In this document: positions 1 through 9,268 of the stretch, piece after piece
How positions within the stretch are numbered: position 1 is the stretch's first letter
Layout: each line of letters opens with the position of its first letter
NCBI RefSeq assembly: GCF_009832865.1
Contig: NZ_CP047130.1
Location: forward strand, 3,348,001 to 3,412,000
DNA: 64,000 nucleotides
From: Colwellia sp. 20A7
Lineage (GTDB): Bacteria; Pseudomonadota; Gammaproteobacteria; Enterobacterales; Alteromonadaceae
Direction of reading: 5' to 3'
Made by a program: the position numbers and the translations under genes
The notes under the pieces: model-generated
The model's database searches: none
What the model saw: only the letters and a program-made list of their open reading frames with translations
What the model was told of the DNA's origin: nothing

Positions 1-163
1 GGCCTAACATACGAACGCCAGGTCTTTCTGATAAGGCTTCTTGAGCAAAAGTAGGGAAACCAATAACGGATACACTAGTAATGATAATGCTAGCGCTTAA
101 TATACTAGCTATTGATATGCTAAGAACAACCTGCCGTAGGCACAGGTGTAATAATTTTGGCAT
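1..163 (-). CDS. FimV-like protein, N-terminal fragment (runs off the window)
   Basis: Only the first 54 codons are visible on the minus strand. The start ATG at 161-163 is preceded by a good ribosome site (AGGAAAA). The peptide begins MPKLLHLC, has a hydrophobic signal-like segment (about residues 12-42, rich in I, S and A) ending FPTFAQ, then EALSERPGVRMLG. FimV/HubP-type polar proteins have a signal segment followed by a short strand of the form (V/I)x(L/M)xGP before their peptidoglycan-binding part, and fimV-like genes commonly lie downstream of asd/usg. That synteny, together with the VRMLG strand, is the reason for the call. It is an inference from a short fragment. Confidence 0.45.
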   Translation of the reverse strand, partial: MPKLLHLCLRQVVLSISIASILSASIIITSVSVIGFPTFAQEALSERPGVRMLG

Positions 164-369
164 CGAAGTTTTCCTAGTTATTGTTTTTCAAAAAATTAGC
201 TATCAGTCAGTTATTTGACAATATTTCGATATAGTTAACCTTTAAAATATAAGCAAAAATCATTCCATTTAAAGTAAAGGTGTAGCTTTAATACAACGAT
301 TAGATTGTTATGAGGAATAATAGCAAACTCAACGTAAATATCTCAATATTTTAGTCATATAAAACAAAA

Positions 370-411
370 AACTCGCGATTAACATGTTTTATACAATGTT
401 AACGGCGAGTT
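370..411. terminator. Bidirectional terminator downstream of asd
   Basis: A long stem is formed by AACTCGC (370-376) with GCGAGTT (405-411), continued by TTAACAT (379-385) with ATGTTAA (396-402). A T-rich tract follows on the plus strand (411-420), and an A-rich tract precedes it (361-370), which reads as a U-run for minus-strand transcripts. It therefore fits as the rho-independent end of the asd transcript. It is the main element in the 319-bp gap between the fimV-like start and asd. Confidence 0.75.
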
Positions 412-482
412 TCTTATTTTCTGAAGAGTAACGAGTAACTATAATAAATAAGCTTAACTTGCTACTTTTCTATCATACGTTA

Positions 483-1502
483 CTAGCTTAAATAATCTTT
501 CACTAATAATTCAGCTATTTGAACGCTATTGGTGGCAGCGCCTTTACGAATGTTGTCTGCAACAATCCATAAGTTAATACCATTTGGATGGGTGATATCT
601 TCACGCACACGACCAACATAAGTATCATCTTGACCACTTGCTTCACCAATTTGTGTAGGAAAATCTTCATCATTTTCACATAACACAATACCTGGTGCAT
701 TACTTAGTAATGCTTTAACTTCATCAACAGAAATTTGGCTGCGTGTTTCAATGTGCAATGCTTCAGCATGGCCAAAAAATACCGGAACACGAACTGCTGT
801 AGGGTTAACTAAAACATTATCGTCACCAAATATTTTTTTCGTTTCCCAAACCATTTTCATTTCTTCTTTGGTATAGCCATTTTCAAGAAATACATCTATT
901 TGAGGAATTACATTGAAAGCAATTTGACGAGAGAAATTTTTAGATTCAACTGGCTTGCCTTGTAATAAATCAGCCGTTTGCTTTGCAAGCTCATCCATTG
1001 ACTCTTTACCACCACCAGAAACTGATTGGTAAGTACAAACGTTAATTCTATCAATGCCTACAGCATCCTGAATTGGCTTTAACGCCACTAACATTTGAAT
1101 AGTTGAGCAGTTAGGATTAGCAATGATGTTACGGTTTCTATATTCAGCTAATGCTTCTGGATTTACTTCTGGTACAACTAATGGAATATCGTCGTCGTAA
1201 CGAAATTCTGAGGTGTTATCAATAACGATACAGCCAGCATCACCAGCTAAAGGGGCAAATTTTGCTGACGTTGCGCCACCAGCAGAGAAAAAGCCTATTT
1301 GCGCTAAGCTCCAGTCAAACTTATCTGCATCAAGCACTTCAATGCTTTCGCCATTAAATTCAATAAATTCTCCAGCAGAGCGAGCACTTGCTAATGGGTA
1401 TAATTTATTAATTGGGAAGTTTCTTTGTTCTAAGATTTCCATAATGGTTTTGCCAACTAGCCCTGTTGCGCCAAGTATGCATACATCAAATTTCTGTGCC
1501 AT
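483..1502 (-). CDS. asd: Aspartate-semialdehyde dehydrogenase
   Basis: This enzyme reduces aspartyl-4-phosphate to L-aspartate-4-semialdehyde with NADPH, the branch point to lysine, diaminopimelate, methionine and threonine. The 339-residue length is typical. The N-terminal Rossmann motif GATGLVG (residues 11-17) binds NADP. The catalytic cysteine lies in NPNCSTIQ (C132), the SVSGGGKESMDEL segment follows, and the conserved histidine lies in FFGHAEALH. The presence of catalytic Cys and His separates it from the inactive Usg paralogue found at this locus in some gammaproteobacteria. It lies between pdxB (upstream) and the fimV-like gene (downstream), the usual arrangement. Confidence 0.95.
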   Translation of the reverse strand: MAQKFDVCILGATGLVGKTIMEILEQRNFPINKLYPLASARSAGEFIEFNGESIEVLDADKFDWSLAQIGFFSAGGATSAKFAPLAGDAGCIVIDNTSEFRYDDDIPLVVPEVNPEALAEYRNRNIIANPNCSTIQMLVALKPIQDAVGIDRINVCTYQSVSGGGKESMDELAKQTADLLQGKPVESKNFSRQIAFNVIPQIDVFLENGYTKEEMKMVWETKKIFGDDNVLVNPTAVRVPVFFGHAEALHIETRSQISVDEVKALLSNAPGIVLCENDEDFPTQIGEASGQDDTYVGRVREDITHPNGINLWIVADNIRKGAATNSVQIAELLVKDYLS

Positions 1503-1547
1503 GATCCTCTCTCTTTTTTCGTTAAATTTAGCTAAACTAATGCTAGT

Positions 1548-2696
1548 TTATGTTTTATTAAAACCTAAGCGATGTGGCACATCACTTGAGGTACTAGATG
1601 ACAATGTAACTTGTACTGCTGAAAACTCCCGTCTTACCGGATAGTTCTTTCTTAAGCTATCAAAACCTTTAATTGATAATTGCTGACGGAAAATAGCATC
1701 GTCACGTCTTACATCGTAAACCATTTTTACCAGTTGGTTTAGCAATTCTTCATTAAATTCTTGATTTAATTTTACTTCTGAAATATTTGCTGGAGGTAAA
1801 AAATTAATTAATTTACGTTTTGGCTCAAGACTAATATTCTGACGTTTTTCTATATGGCGACATAATGCCTGATAAAGCATTTCTGTTCCACCTGCTTTTC
1901 CTTCTAAGCTATAACCCGCAATATGTGCTGTCGCTATTTCTGTATGTTCAATAAGTGGCGTTAATACTTCCGGCTCACCTTCCCATACATCCAGCACAAC
2001 TCTTAATCCATGGCCTTGTAGTTTTAATGCTAATAAAGCACGATTATCAATGACTTCACCACGACAAGCATTAATTAATATTTGATTGTCTTTTAATTTA
2101 ACTAAGCGTTCTTCATTTAATAAATGATAGGTTGGATAATCACCATCAGTAATTTTGGGCACATGTAATGAAATAACATCACACGCTAACACCTCTTCTA
2201 ACGATGAAAATTCTCTTGTATCTTCTTTATTATGCTCAAGTAAAGGGTCACAAATTTTATATGGAATACCTAACGCTGTTAGCTTTTCACTCAACCGTGT
2301 TCCAGTATTACCACCACCAACAATACCAACCGTTAATTGGCTTAAATTTAATAAATAGCGTTCCGCTAACACCACCAAACTACTGATAACATATTCCGCA
2401 ACAGAAATAGCATTGCAGCCAGGTGCGGAATGAAAATCTATATTGCGTTGAGCTAGGTAGGTTTGATCAATATGATCTAATCCAATAGTTGCGGTACCAA
2501 CAAAGCTAAGCTTTTTATTCTTTTTTAAAAGCGCTTCATTAACTTTAGTGATTGAGCGAACCAATAATACATCAGCATCTATTATTTGTTCTGCTGTTAA
2601 GTTTCGCCCAGAGAAAGGTATCAAGTCCCCTTCCTTACAAAAATCGTTAAAAAACTCTTTAGCGTAAGGCATATTTTCATCGAAGAATATTTTCAT
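1548..2696 (-). CDS. pdxB: Erythronate-4-phosphate dehydrogenase
   Basis: It oxidises 4-phosphoerythronate in the DXP-dependent branch of pyridoxal 5'-phosphate synthesis. The 382-residue protein has the D-2-hydroxyacid dehydrogenase fold: N-terminal substrate lobe, NAD Rossmann motif VGIVGGGNTGTRL (around 123-135), catalytic Arg in INACRGEVID, catalytic Glu in DVWEGEP, and catalytic His in TAHIAGYSLEGK. A C-terminal PdxB dimerisation tail (about 290-382) distinguishes it from shorter family members. It is followed after 45 bp by asd on the same strand and the two are probably cotranscribed. Confidence 0.95.
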   Translation of the reverse strand: MKIFFDENMPYAKEFFNDFCKEGDLIPFSGRNLTAEQIIDADVLLVRSITKVNEALLKKNKKLSFVGTATIGLDHIDQTYLAQRNIDFHSAPGCNAISVAEYVISSLVVLAERYLLNLSQLTVGIVGGGNTGTRLSEKLTALGIPYKICDPLLEHNKEDTREFSSLEEVLACDVISLHVPKITDGDYPTYHLLNEERLVKLKDNQILINACRGEVIDNRALLALKLQGHGLRVVLDVWEGEPEVLTPLIEHTEIATAHIAGYSLEGKAGGTEMLYQALCRHIEKRQNISLEPKRKLINFLPPANISEVKLNQEFNEELLNQLVKMVYDVRRDDAIFRQQLSIKGFDSLRKNYPVRREFSAVQVTLSSSTSSDVPHRLGFNKT

Positions 2697-2773
2697 TAAT
2701 TTTTCATTTATTTATTTAGCGGGAGTGTTCAAAAACTAAGTTATAGAGTAACTGCACTTGCAGAGGCAAGCAA

Positions 2774-2812
2774 TAAAAAAGCCATAATAAGTAAATACTT
2801 AATATGGCTTTA
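2774..2812 (-). terminator. Terminator of fabB
   Basis: AAGCCATA (2779-2786) pairs with TATGGCTT (2803-2810), with further pairing inside (AATAAGTA with TACTTAAT). Read on the minus strand the hairpin is followed by a run of six T residues (2774-2779). It sits 25 bp after the fabB stop codon. Confidence 0.85.
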
Positions 2813-2836
2813 TTTAAGTCCCCTTGCTAAAGGCTA

Positions 2837-4048
2837 TTATTTATATTTTTTCATCACTAACGTTGCATTAGTTCCGCCAAAGCCAAAACTATTAGACATT
2901 ACTAGGTTAAGTTCTTTATCAAGCTTTTCCGTTACAATATCTAAGCCTTTTGCTTGCTCATCTAAGTTATCAATATTAATAGATGGCGCAACAAAACTAT
3001 TTTCCATCATTAAAATAGAATAGATAGCTTCATGAACACCAGCAGCGCCTAATGCATGACCAGTCATTGCTTTTGTTGCGCTGATTGATGGTGAATTTTC
3101 ACCAAATAATTCTTGAATTGCACCTAACTCTTTAACATCGCCAACAGGTGTAGAGGTACCATGAGTATTTAAATAATCAATTTCGCCTTCAACACCTTCC
3201 ATTGCTTGTTGCATACAACGTACAGCGCCTTCACCGCTTGGTGCTACCATGTCATAGCCATCAGATGTTGCGCCATAACCAACAATTTCAGCATAAATAT
3301 GTGCGCCACGAGCCAATGCATGCTCTAATTCTTCAACAACAACCATACCGCCACCACCAGAAATAACAAAACCATCTCTGTCTGCATCATAAGTACGTGA
3401 TGCTAACTCAGGTGTATCGTTACGACCTGCAGATAATGCGCCCATGCCGTCAAACATCATAGCTAAAGACCAATCAACTTCTTCACCACCACCAGCAAAA
3501 ACAACATCTTGCTTACCTAGTTGGATAAGCTCCATTGCATGACCAATACAGTGAGCACTCGTTGCACAAGCAGAGCTGATAGAGTAGTTAACGCCTTTAA
3601 TTTTAAATGGTGTAGCTAAACAAGCAGAAACAGTACTACCCATTGTTTTAGGTACTGCATAAGGGCCAACACGACGAATACCACGGTTACGTAAAGTATC
3701 ACAAGAAGCAACAATATTTGCTGACGATGCACCACCGCTACCAGCAACAATACCCGTTCTAAAATCGGATACTTGTTCTTCTGTTAGCTTCGCATCACTA
3801 ATGGCTTGCTCCATAGCTATGTAGGCATAACCGGCTGCATCACCCATAAAGCGCAATGCTTTACGATCAATATGATCTTTAATGTCAATATTCGGTTTAC
3901 CCCAAACATTACTTTTTAATCCTTGTTCAGCAAAACTCTCTGAGTATGTAATTCCTGATTTTCCTGACTTTAGAGAGGCTAAAACCTCATCAGCATTATT
4001 ACCAATGCTAGACACAATACCGATACCGGTGATTACTACACGTTTCAT
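2837..4048 (-). CDS. fabB: 3-oxoacyl-[ACP] synthase I
   Basis: Beta-ketoacyl-ACP synthase I performs chain elongation in type II fatty-acid synthesis and is needed for unsaturated fatty acids. The 403-residue protein shows the thiolase-fold triad: nucleophile C161 in [12 protein letters not shown], and histidines in [12 protein letters not shown] and in [14 protein letters not shown]. The C-terminus carries the glycine-rich [13 protein letters not shown]. The length and the TKAMTGH motif fit FabB rather than FabF. It is divergent from mnmC, the standard gammaproteobacterial arrangement. A candidate FabR operator lies about 137 bp upstream of the start. Confidence 0.96.
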   Translation of the reverse strand: MKRVVITGIGIVSSIGNNADEVLASLKSGKSGITYSESFAEQGLKSNVWGKPNIDIKDHIDRKALRFMGDAAGYAYIAMEQAISDAKLTEEQVSDFRTGIVAGSGGASSANIVASCDTLRNRGIRRVGPYAVPKTMGSTVSACLATPFKIKGVNYSISSACATSAHCIGHAMELIQLGKQDVVFAGGGEEVDWSLAMMFDGMGALSAGRNDTPELASRTYDADRDGFVISGGGGMVVVEELEHALARGAHIYAEIVGYGATSDGYDMVAPSGEGAVRCMQQAMEGVEGEIDYLNTHGTSTPVGDVKELGAIQELFGENSPSISATKAMTGHALGAAGVHEAIYSILMMENSFVAPSINIDNLDEQAKGLDIVTEKLDKELNLVMSNSFGFGGTNATLVMKKYK

Positions 4049-4184
4049 TTAAATAACCATTGTTTAATAAAAAATTAAGTACGAATTTGGAAAGTTCAGA
4101 CTTTTATACACAAAAACATACTGAGCATTATACTGAACTTAATCTAATAACTGGTACAACAAGTAAACTAAAAACATATCAACC

Positions 4185-4202
4185 AGCGTACACTTGTACA
4201 CC
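4185..4202 (-). promoter_or_regulatory. Candidate FabR operator upstream of fabB
   Basis: The 18-mer AGCGTACACTTGTACACC is a near-palindrome (GTACA-CT-TGTAC core). It resembles, as I recall it, the FabR operator of gammaproteobacteria (AGCGTACA-NN-TGTACGCT). It lies in the fabB-mnmC divergent region, upstream of fabB, a known FabR target in E. coli. Fourteen or more of the 16 arm positions agree. No FabR gene is in this window, so this is inference from the site alone. Confidence 0.5.
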
Positions 4203-4326
4203 ATAATATAATGTTACTGATAGAATATCTACGTTATCACAGCAATAAAAATATAATAACGCTGATCTAAAGCTAAAATTAACGTAAAATCTCAGACATT
4301 ATTAACTGTATATAGTTGAGTTTCTT

Positions 4327-6372
4327 TTGAAAAAACCTGTTATATCATCCCCTGAATTAAGCTTTCAACAAGATGGTGCGCCTTATTCTAAACAATTTAC
4401 CGATATCTATTTTGATAGTGAATCAGGATATCAACAAAGCGAACAAGTTTTTTTATTAGGGAACAATATCAGTAATAGAATAAAACACAAAGATGACCGT
4501 TTTGTTATTATGGAAACAGGGTTTGGTACGGGTCTTAATTTTCTATTGACCTTACAGGCGTACCATAAATTACAGCAAGAAGTCACACACAAAGAACTGC
4601 CTGAATTATCTTTTATTAGCGTTGAAAAATTTCCGCTTACTAAGCAACAGTTAACTAAATCATTACAAGCATTGCCGCAATTAACTTATTTTTCCGATTT
4701 ACTATTAGCGCAATACCCAGAGTTATCTTGTGACGCCGATAAAATTGAAGAATTTTCACTTAGTTTTTTTAATCATAAAGTCACACTCAAAGTTATTATT
4801 AATGATGCCACCGAAGGCTTATCAAACATTAATGCAAAAAAAAATGACTTAGCTGACGCTTGGTATCTCGATGGTTTTTCTCCTGCTAAAAATCCAGAAA
4901 TGTGGAGTAAGGCATTATTCGAACAAATAGGTCGTTTATCGAAACCTGAAGCTAGCATAGCCACCTTTACTGTCGCTGGTTTTGTAAAAAGACAAATGCA
5001 AGACGTTGGATTTAGAACACAAAAAACAGCCTGTATCGGTAATAAGCACGAAATGTTAACTGGCGTTTTTCAACAAAACCCTCATTCAAAAAAAGGGTAT
5101 CAACTTCGCTCTATTATCACTAAACCGCAACATGTCAGCATTATCGGCGGTGGTATTGCTTCAGCTTGTGCCGCATTAGCTTTAACTAAACAAGGCATTA
5201 AAGTAACTATCTACTGTAAAGATAACTCGCTTGCTCAAGGCGCATCAAGTAACGCGATTGGTGCTTTATATCCTTTATTACACCAACAAGCCGATGATAT
5301 TAGCTTGTTTTATCAACAAGCATTTTGGCGAGCTAAAACACTTTATAATACGATTATTGAAGATGGTTTTAGTTTTCCTCATCAATGGTGTGGCTTATTA
5401 GAAATAGCCTATAAAGAGGCACTTGAAAAACGTCAACAGAAGTTTAATGAGTTAGCCACTTGGCCAACAAAACTAATTCATAGGGTTGATGCTAACAAGG
5501 CAAGTGAGTTAGCTAATATAGAGTTAACTCATGGTGGTTTATTTATGCCACATGCAGGCTGGATATCACCTCAAGATGCGGTTAAACAAATAATCAATGC
5601 AGCAAAAGCCACTGGTCGATTAAAAGTTGAAAATAATATATTGGTAAATAAAATAAAAAAAATAGAAACAGGAAAACCTAACAATAGTCATCAGAAAAAC
5701 TGGACGTTACTCACCAATAAAGGTGAATTCGATGCTTGTGTTGTTGTCTTTTGTGGAGGTGCAGAAATAATTGATTTTGACTGGGTAAAACAATTACCTT
5801 TTAGCTCAGTTCAAGGCCAAGTAACCAACATGAATACCAATGAAAGTATCAGTGACCTTTCAACAGTGATATGTCATAAAGGTTATTTAACCCCTCAACA
5901 TAACAATATGCATGCTATTGGCGCAACATTTAATAAAGACTGTACAAGAACCACAGCAACACCTGAAGAAGATCAATTCAATCTAAATATGTTATCAACT
6001 TGCCTACCTGAATTAACTCAAAAAATAGGTTGGGATACAAGTGACATTGTTAGAAGTAAATCAAGGTTACGCTGCATGACCCCCGATCATATGCCAATAG
6101 TGGGTGCTATACCTGATATAGAAAAACACATTGAAATATATCCACATTTAGCCAAAGATAAAAACTGGAAGTATGATCAAATTGCACCGGTTATTGATAA
6201 TTTATATGTCATGATGGGATTTGGTGCTAGAGGGCTATGTTCAGCACCATTGGCTGCCGATATTCTAGCAGCTGACTTGTGTGGTACGCCTTACCCTGTT
6301 GATAACGATATGCTTTTCAATTTAAGTCCAAATCGTTTTGTCATTCGAGATATTATTAGACGAAAAATTTAA
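4327..6372 (+). CDS. mnmC: Bifunctional tRNA 5-methylaminomethyl-2-thiouridine synthesis protein MnmC
   Basis: This fused enzyme completes mnm5s2U34 in tRNA. The FAD-dependent C-terminal half removes the carboxymethyl group and the N-terminal half methylates with SAM. The first 250 residues hold a methyltransferase domain ([13 protein letters not shown] around 62-74, and [17 protein letters not shown] around 177-193, the MnmC2 signature). An FAD-binding GxGxxA segment [12 protein letters not shown] (272-283) starts the DAO-like oxidoreductase domain, and GFGARGL lies near the end. The length (681) is normal. The start is TTG at 4327 with GAG a few bases upstream, and no better ATG exists before the conserved sequence. 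The fabB/mnmC/yfcL neighbourhood matches E. coli. Confidence 0.94.
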   Translation: MKKPVISSPELSFQQDGAPYSKQFTDIYFDSESGYQQSEQVFLLGNNISNRIKHKDDRFVIMETGFGTGLNFLLTLQAYHKLQQEVTHKELPELSFISVEKFPLTKQQLTKSLQALPQLTYFSDLLLAQYPELSCDADKIEEFSLSFFNHKVTLKVIINDATEGLSNINAKKNDLADAWYLDGFSPAKNPEMWSKALFEQIGRLSKPEASIATFTVAGFVKRQMQDVGFRTQKTACIGNKHEMLTGVFQQNPHSKKGYQLRSIITKPQHVSIIGGGIASACAALALTKQGIKVTIYCKDNSLAQGASSNAIGALYPLLHQQADDISLFYQQAFWRAKTLYNTIIEDGFSFPHQWCGLLEIAYKEALEKRQQKFNELATWPTKLIHRVDANKASELANIELTHGGLFMPHAGWISPQDAVKQIINAAKATGRLKVENNILVNKIKKIETGKPNNSHQKNWTLLTNKGEFDACVVVFCGGAEIIDFDWVKQLPFSSVQGQVTNMNTNESISDLSTVICHKGYLTPQHNNMHAIGATFNKDCTRTTATPEEDQFNLNMLSTCLPELTQKIGWDTSDIVRSKSRLRCMTPDHMPIVGAIPDIEKHIEIYPHLAKDKNWKYDQIAPVIDNLYVMMGFGARGLCSAPLAADILAADLCGTPYPVDNDMLFNLSPNRFVIRDIIRRKI

Positions 6373-6414
6373 CAATACCTCGGATACATTAACAGAGTAT
6401 AAACTTAATCCGTA

Positions 6415-6687
6415 TTACATTAAACCTTGCACAACAGACCAGAAATTTTGGACTATCGCATTATCTTGTGGACTAAGTTCAGATTTTGCATTCGCTAATC
6501 TTTGTGAAACATTATCCACTAAGGCTACCGACATAGTTTGTTGTTCATCACCACTTTCAGTTGCTGCCAACGAAACAAAACCGCGAAGGTAACCACCAGC
6601 AAAGAGCGTATCACTATCAACATCTTGATCAAAAAGATTGTCTAAATATTGGTAAAGATCATTTAACGTATTTATTTTTTGTATCAT
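6415..6687 (-). CDS. yfcL: YfcL family protein
   Basis: This is a 90-residue soluble acidic protein of unknown function. It begins MIQKINTLNDLYQYLDNLF, includes ADDLFAGG-like DSDTLFAGGYLRG, and is similar in size and position to E. coli YfcL, which also lies next to mnmC and fabB. It is convergent with mnmC (43 bp between the stop codons). No catalytic motif is visible. The call depends on size and synteny as well as sequence feel. Confidence 0.75.
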   Translation of the reverse strand: MIQKINTLNDLYQYLDNLFDQDVDSDTLFAGGYLRGFVSLAATESGDEQQTMSVALVDNVSQRLANAKSELSPQDNAIVQNFWSVVQGLM

Positions 6688-6812
6688 GGTTTTCTATTCT
6701 TTATTGTCGTAATTGTTCGCATTATACCGATTCTATTAAATTAATTAAGCTTGATTCAAACATTGTTATTGATATATTGAACACACACTAAATTTAAACT
6801 TAGGATATAGCT

Positions 6813-7352
6813 ATGCTAAAGCGAGAAAAAACGGGCCTTATTGTCGTTGACATACAAGGAAAACTTGCACGCTTAGTTCATGATAGTCATACGTTAATTT
6901 CAAATTGTGAAAAACTCATTAAAGGAGCAAAAGCGCTTGATTTGCCGGTTATCTTACTTGAGCAAAATCCTGATAAACTTGGTTCTACAACGGAAGAATT
7001 AAGCACTTTATTAGCAACAACGCCTCCTATTACTAAATTTACCTTTGACGGATGTGAAGAGCCTTCCTTTATAGAACAGCTTAAGGCCACGGATGTTGAT
7101 ACTTGGCTTATTTCTGGTATTGAAGCACATATTTGTGTTTATCAAACTGCATTGCATTTACACTTATTAGGCTTAAAAGTACAGTTGGTGACAGACTGTA
7201 TATCTTCTCGTACCCTTGCAAATAAAGAGTTAGCAATAAAAAAACTCGTTAATAGAGGCGTTGATATTTCTGGACTAGAAATGTGTTTATATGAACTTGT
7301 TAAAGATTGTAGAGCTAGCGAATTTAAAGAGATACTTAACTTAGTTAAATAA
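6813..7352 (+). CDS. Isochorismatase-like cysteine hydrolase
   Basis: A 179-residue cysteine hydrolase of the isochorismatase superfamily. The family triad is visible: D13 in IVVDIQGKL, K75 in ITKFTFDG, and C108 in SGIEAHICVYQTA, with the non-proline cis-peptide region just before. The compact length and the GIEAHICV motif put it with the YcaC-type or uncharacterised isochorismatase-like hydrolases rather than with nicotinamidase or isochorismatase. The substrate cannot be read from the sequence. It is transcribed alone, with a ribosome site (TTAGGATA) before the ATG. Confidence 0.85.
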   Translation: MLKREKTGLIVVDIQGKLARLVHDSHTLISNCEKLIKGAKALDLPVILLEQNPDKLGSTTEELSTLLATTPPITKFTFDGCEEPSFIEQLKATDVDTWLISGIEAHICVYQTALHLHLLGLKVQLVTDCISSRTLANKELAIKKLVNRGVDISGLEMCLYELVKDCRASEFKEILNLVK

Positions 7353-7430
7353 CCTTGTACTACTTGATTAATAAATCAAACAGTACATTATAAAATTCGA
7401 CTTGGCGCTAGTTTTAGGCCAAGTTAGGTA

Positions 7431-7468
7431 TTTGATATTTAAGTATTTAGGTATTTAGGTATTTAATA
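7431..7468. repeat. Short imperfect tandem repeat of GTATTTA units
   Basis: A run of GGTATTTGATATTT, AAGTATTTAG, GTATTTAG and GTATTTAA forms 8-10 bp imperfect repeats. It lies in the 156-bp gap between the isochorismatase-like gene and the 2OG-oxygenase gene. A weak hairpin CTTGGC/GCCAAG (7401-7423) sits just before it. It may be a slippage array with no clear role. Confidence 0.5.
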
Positions 7469-7508
7469 AAAACAAGCATAAGTTAGTTAAAAACCAAAGG
7501 CCGTAATA

Positions 7509-8225
7509 TTAGCTTGGAGGATCAATATTATTAGCAATACTATTGTTTAAACGAAACCAACCCGCTATAGAATAACGGTCACGCTTCGCAGGTAAAACCT
7601 CATGAACAAATTCTTCACTTAAAAATACCACTATAGTGCCAAAACTTGGGATAACGGTTACTTTTTTGTTATCAATAACAGCGGAAGCTGGTAAATTTTT
7701 ATCATAGATCACTAACTCGCCAGCATCATCTGCAGACCAATGTTGATTAAGGTATACCACTACAGATAACACTCGATTTCCCTCACCTTTAAAAGCGTCT
7801 TTATGTTTTTTATAAAAATCACCTTTTGTATAACGAGCAAAATGACTCTCAAAAGAAAATAAACCAAGAAATAAGCGTCGATTCAAATAGGCTTGTAATG
7901 CTGCAGTCCATGATATCCAAGCACTGCCTGCTTCACTGTTACCAGTTATCCAACTAATTTCATCTGTTCTAATAAAATCGTTAATAATATGATCTTTAGC
8001 ACGACCAATACCTGCTCGCTTAAAGTTTGACTCAGGTAACTCAGTAATATGGTTTAATAATAAATTCGTTAAATTTTCAGGCAATGCATAAGGTCGAATA
8101 CTGTAACCTTTTTCAATAATATCATTAGCGATAAATTCAAATAGTGATTCAAACAATGATGAATCATCGTCAAGAAAACTAGCGTTAGGTAAGGTCATTA
8201 TTTGTTCTATGATGTGATTGGGCAA
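7509..8225 (-). CDS. 2OG-Fe(II) oxygenase (prolyl 4-hydroxylase-like)
   Basis: A 238-residue double-stranded beta-helix dioxygenase. The iron triad is clear: H141-x-D143 in YKKHKDAF and H208 in EEFVHEVL, with R217 in the 2-oxoglutarate-binding position (KRDRYSIAGWF). The N-terminal 90 residues have no recognised domain but contain a segment (SNFKRAGIGR) seen in related oxygenases. The substrate is unknown: free amino acids or protein prolines, or ribosomal protein residues, are possible in this family. It is transcribed alone. Confidence 0.85.
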   Translation of the reverse strand: MPNHIIEQIMTLPNASFLDDDSSLFESLFEFIANDIIEKGYSIRPYALPENLTNLLLNHITELPESNFKRAGIGRAKDHIINDFIRTDEISWITGNSEAGSAWISWTAALQAYLNRRLFLGLFSFESHFARYTKGDFYKKHKDAFKGEGNRVLSVVVYLNQHWSADDAGELVIYDKNLPASAVIDNKKVTVIPSFGTIVVFLSEEFVHEVLPAKRDRYSIAGWFRLNNSIANNIDPPS

Positions 8226-8522
8226 GTATTAGCCACATTAAAAGGATAAATCTAAGCGTGAGCATATGCGACGAGTAACTTTTAATGCACAATATCAGCT
8301 ATTCAGTTCAACGTCTGTTTTATATACCAATACAATACCTATATCTATCTTTTATTTTCATTGAGATATACATATTTACTTTTCAGCAGAGTACAGTGTA
8401 TTTAAACTTATTTATTATTAATTGAATCATTTTATCCACTTAATATTTTCATAGAATAACTACCATTAAAAGTGAATGCCGTTCAAAAAAACATACATAA
8501 GATATCCCTAACAGAGTGCAGC

Positions 8523-9248
8523 ATGGCTAAAAATAAAATAGTGCAATTACAAACAACCTCTTCTGAATTAAGTAAAGAGCCGATAGAGAACGAGATAAAG
8601 TTATTAAAACTATCACCACAAAACAAATGCTCTAAAAGTTATTATGAAAATAGATCACTAGGGCTATATGTTGGTATTCAAGCTAGTAATAACAGCGTGA
8701 ATATAACTACGTCTCATGGCAGTGATGAGTTCGTCACTATCGTAGAAGGCACTGTTAGTATAAAAAATAATATTAATGGTAAAGCTGAAACGGCAAATAA
8801 GGGTGAAAGCTTTGTTATTCCAAAAGGTTATGACTACCAATGGCAACAAAGTACTGATTTAATAACTTTTCAGCTCACCTACCAAGCACCAATAGAATCG
8901 TTATCCAGATCAGAAAAATATGAAAATGTTTTTTTCATTGATGAAAAAAACGAAACACCTTGGCAAAACACCTCTGACGGTTACAAAAAAAAGGTTGAAT
9001 ATCAAAGCCAGAATAAAAATTTTACCGCTGGAGTATGGCAAGGTGGACACTTTAAAACGGGGCTTATTGCCTTCCCTTATAATGAATTCATTTTAGTCAA
9101 ATCTGGGTGTCTTATTTGTACCGATGCACAAGAAAGTAAAATAGTAGTTAACATAGGTGAAGCACTATTTGTTCCCCAAGGAGCTAACTGTTCTTGGGAA
9201 TCGCAAGGGGAAATCAGCCTCCACTTTGTTCAAGTAAAAGCTGATTAA
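8523..9248 (+). CDS. Two-cupin protein
   Basis: A 241-residue protein with two cupin beta-barrels. The first (about residues 50-120) contains GSDEFVTIVEGTVSI and KGESFVIPKGYDYQW. The second (about 155-240) contains NEFILVKSGCLIC and IGEALFVPQGANCSWES. The usual metal-binding histidines of classical cupins are largely replaced (for example G-S-D-E-F in motif 1), as in Cupin_3/DUF861-like proteins, so the catalytic status is unclear. An upstream in-frame GTG at 8472 would add 17 residues but has no ribosome site. The ATG at 8523 has a weak AGAGTG and is preferred. The downstream gene glrR is convergent. Confidence 0.7.
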   Translation: MAKNKIVQLQTTSSELSKEPIENEIKLLKLSPQNKCSKSYYENRSLGLYVGIQASNNSVNITTSHGSDEFVTIVEGTVSIKNNINGKAETANKGESFVIPKGYDYQWQQSTDLITFQLTYQAPIESLSRSEKYENVFFIDEKNETPWQNTSDGYKKKVEYQSQNKNFTAGVWQGGHFKTGLIAFPYNEFILVKSGCLICTDAQESKIVVNIGEALFVPQGANCSWESQGEISLHFVQVKAD

Positions 9249-9268
9249 GCAACCTTGTTCTATCTATA

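Noticed and set aside
1213..1644. A 143-codon plus-strand frame across asd and pdxB
   Set aside because: It lies opposite the conserved asd frame and has no ribosome site or recognisable domain.
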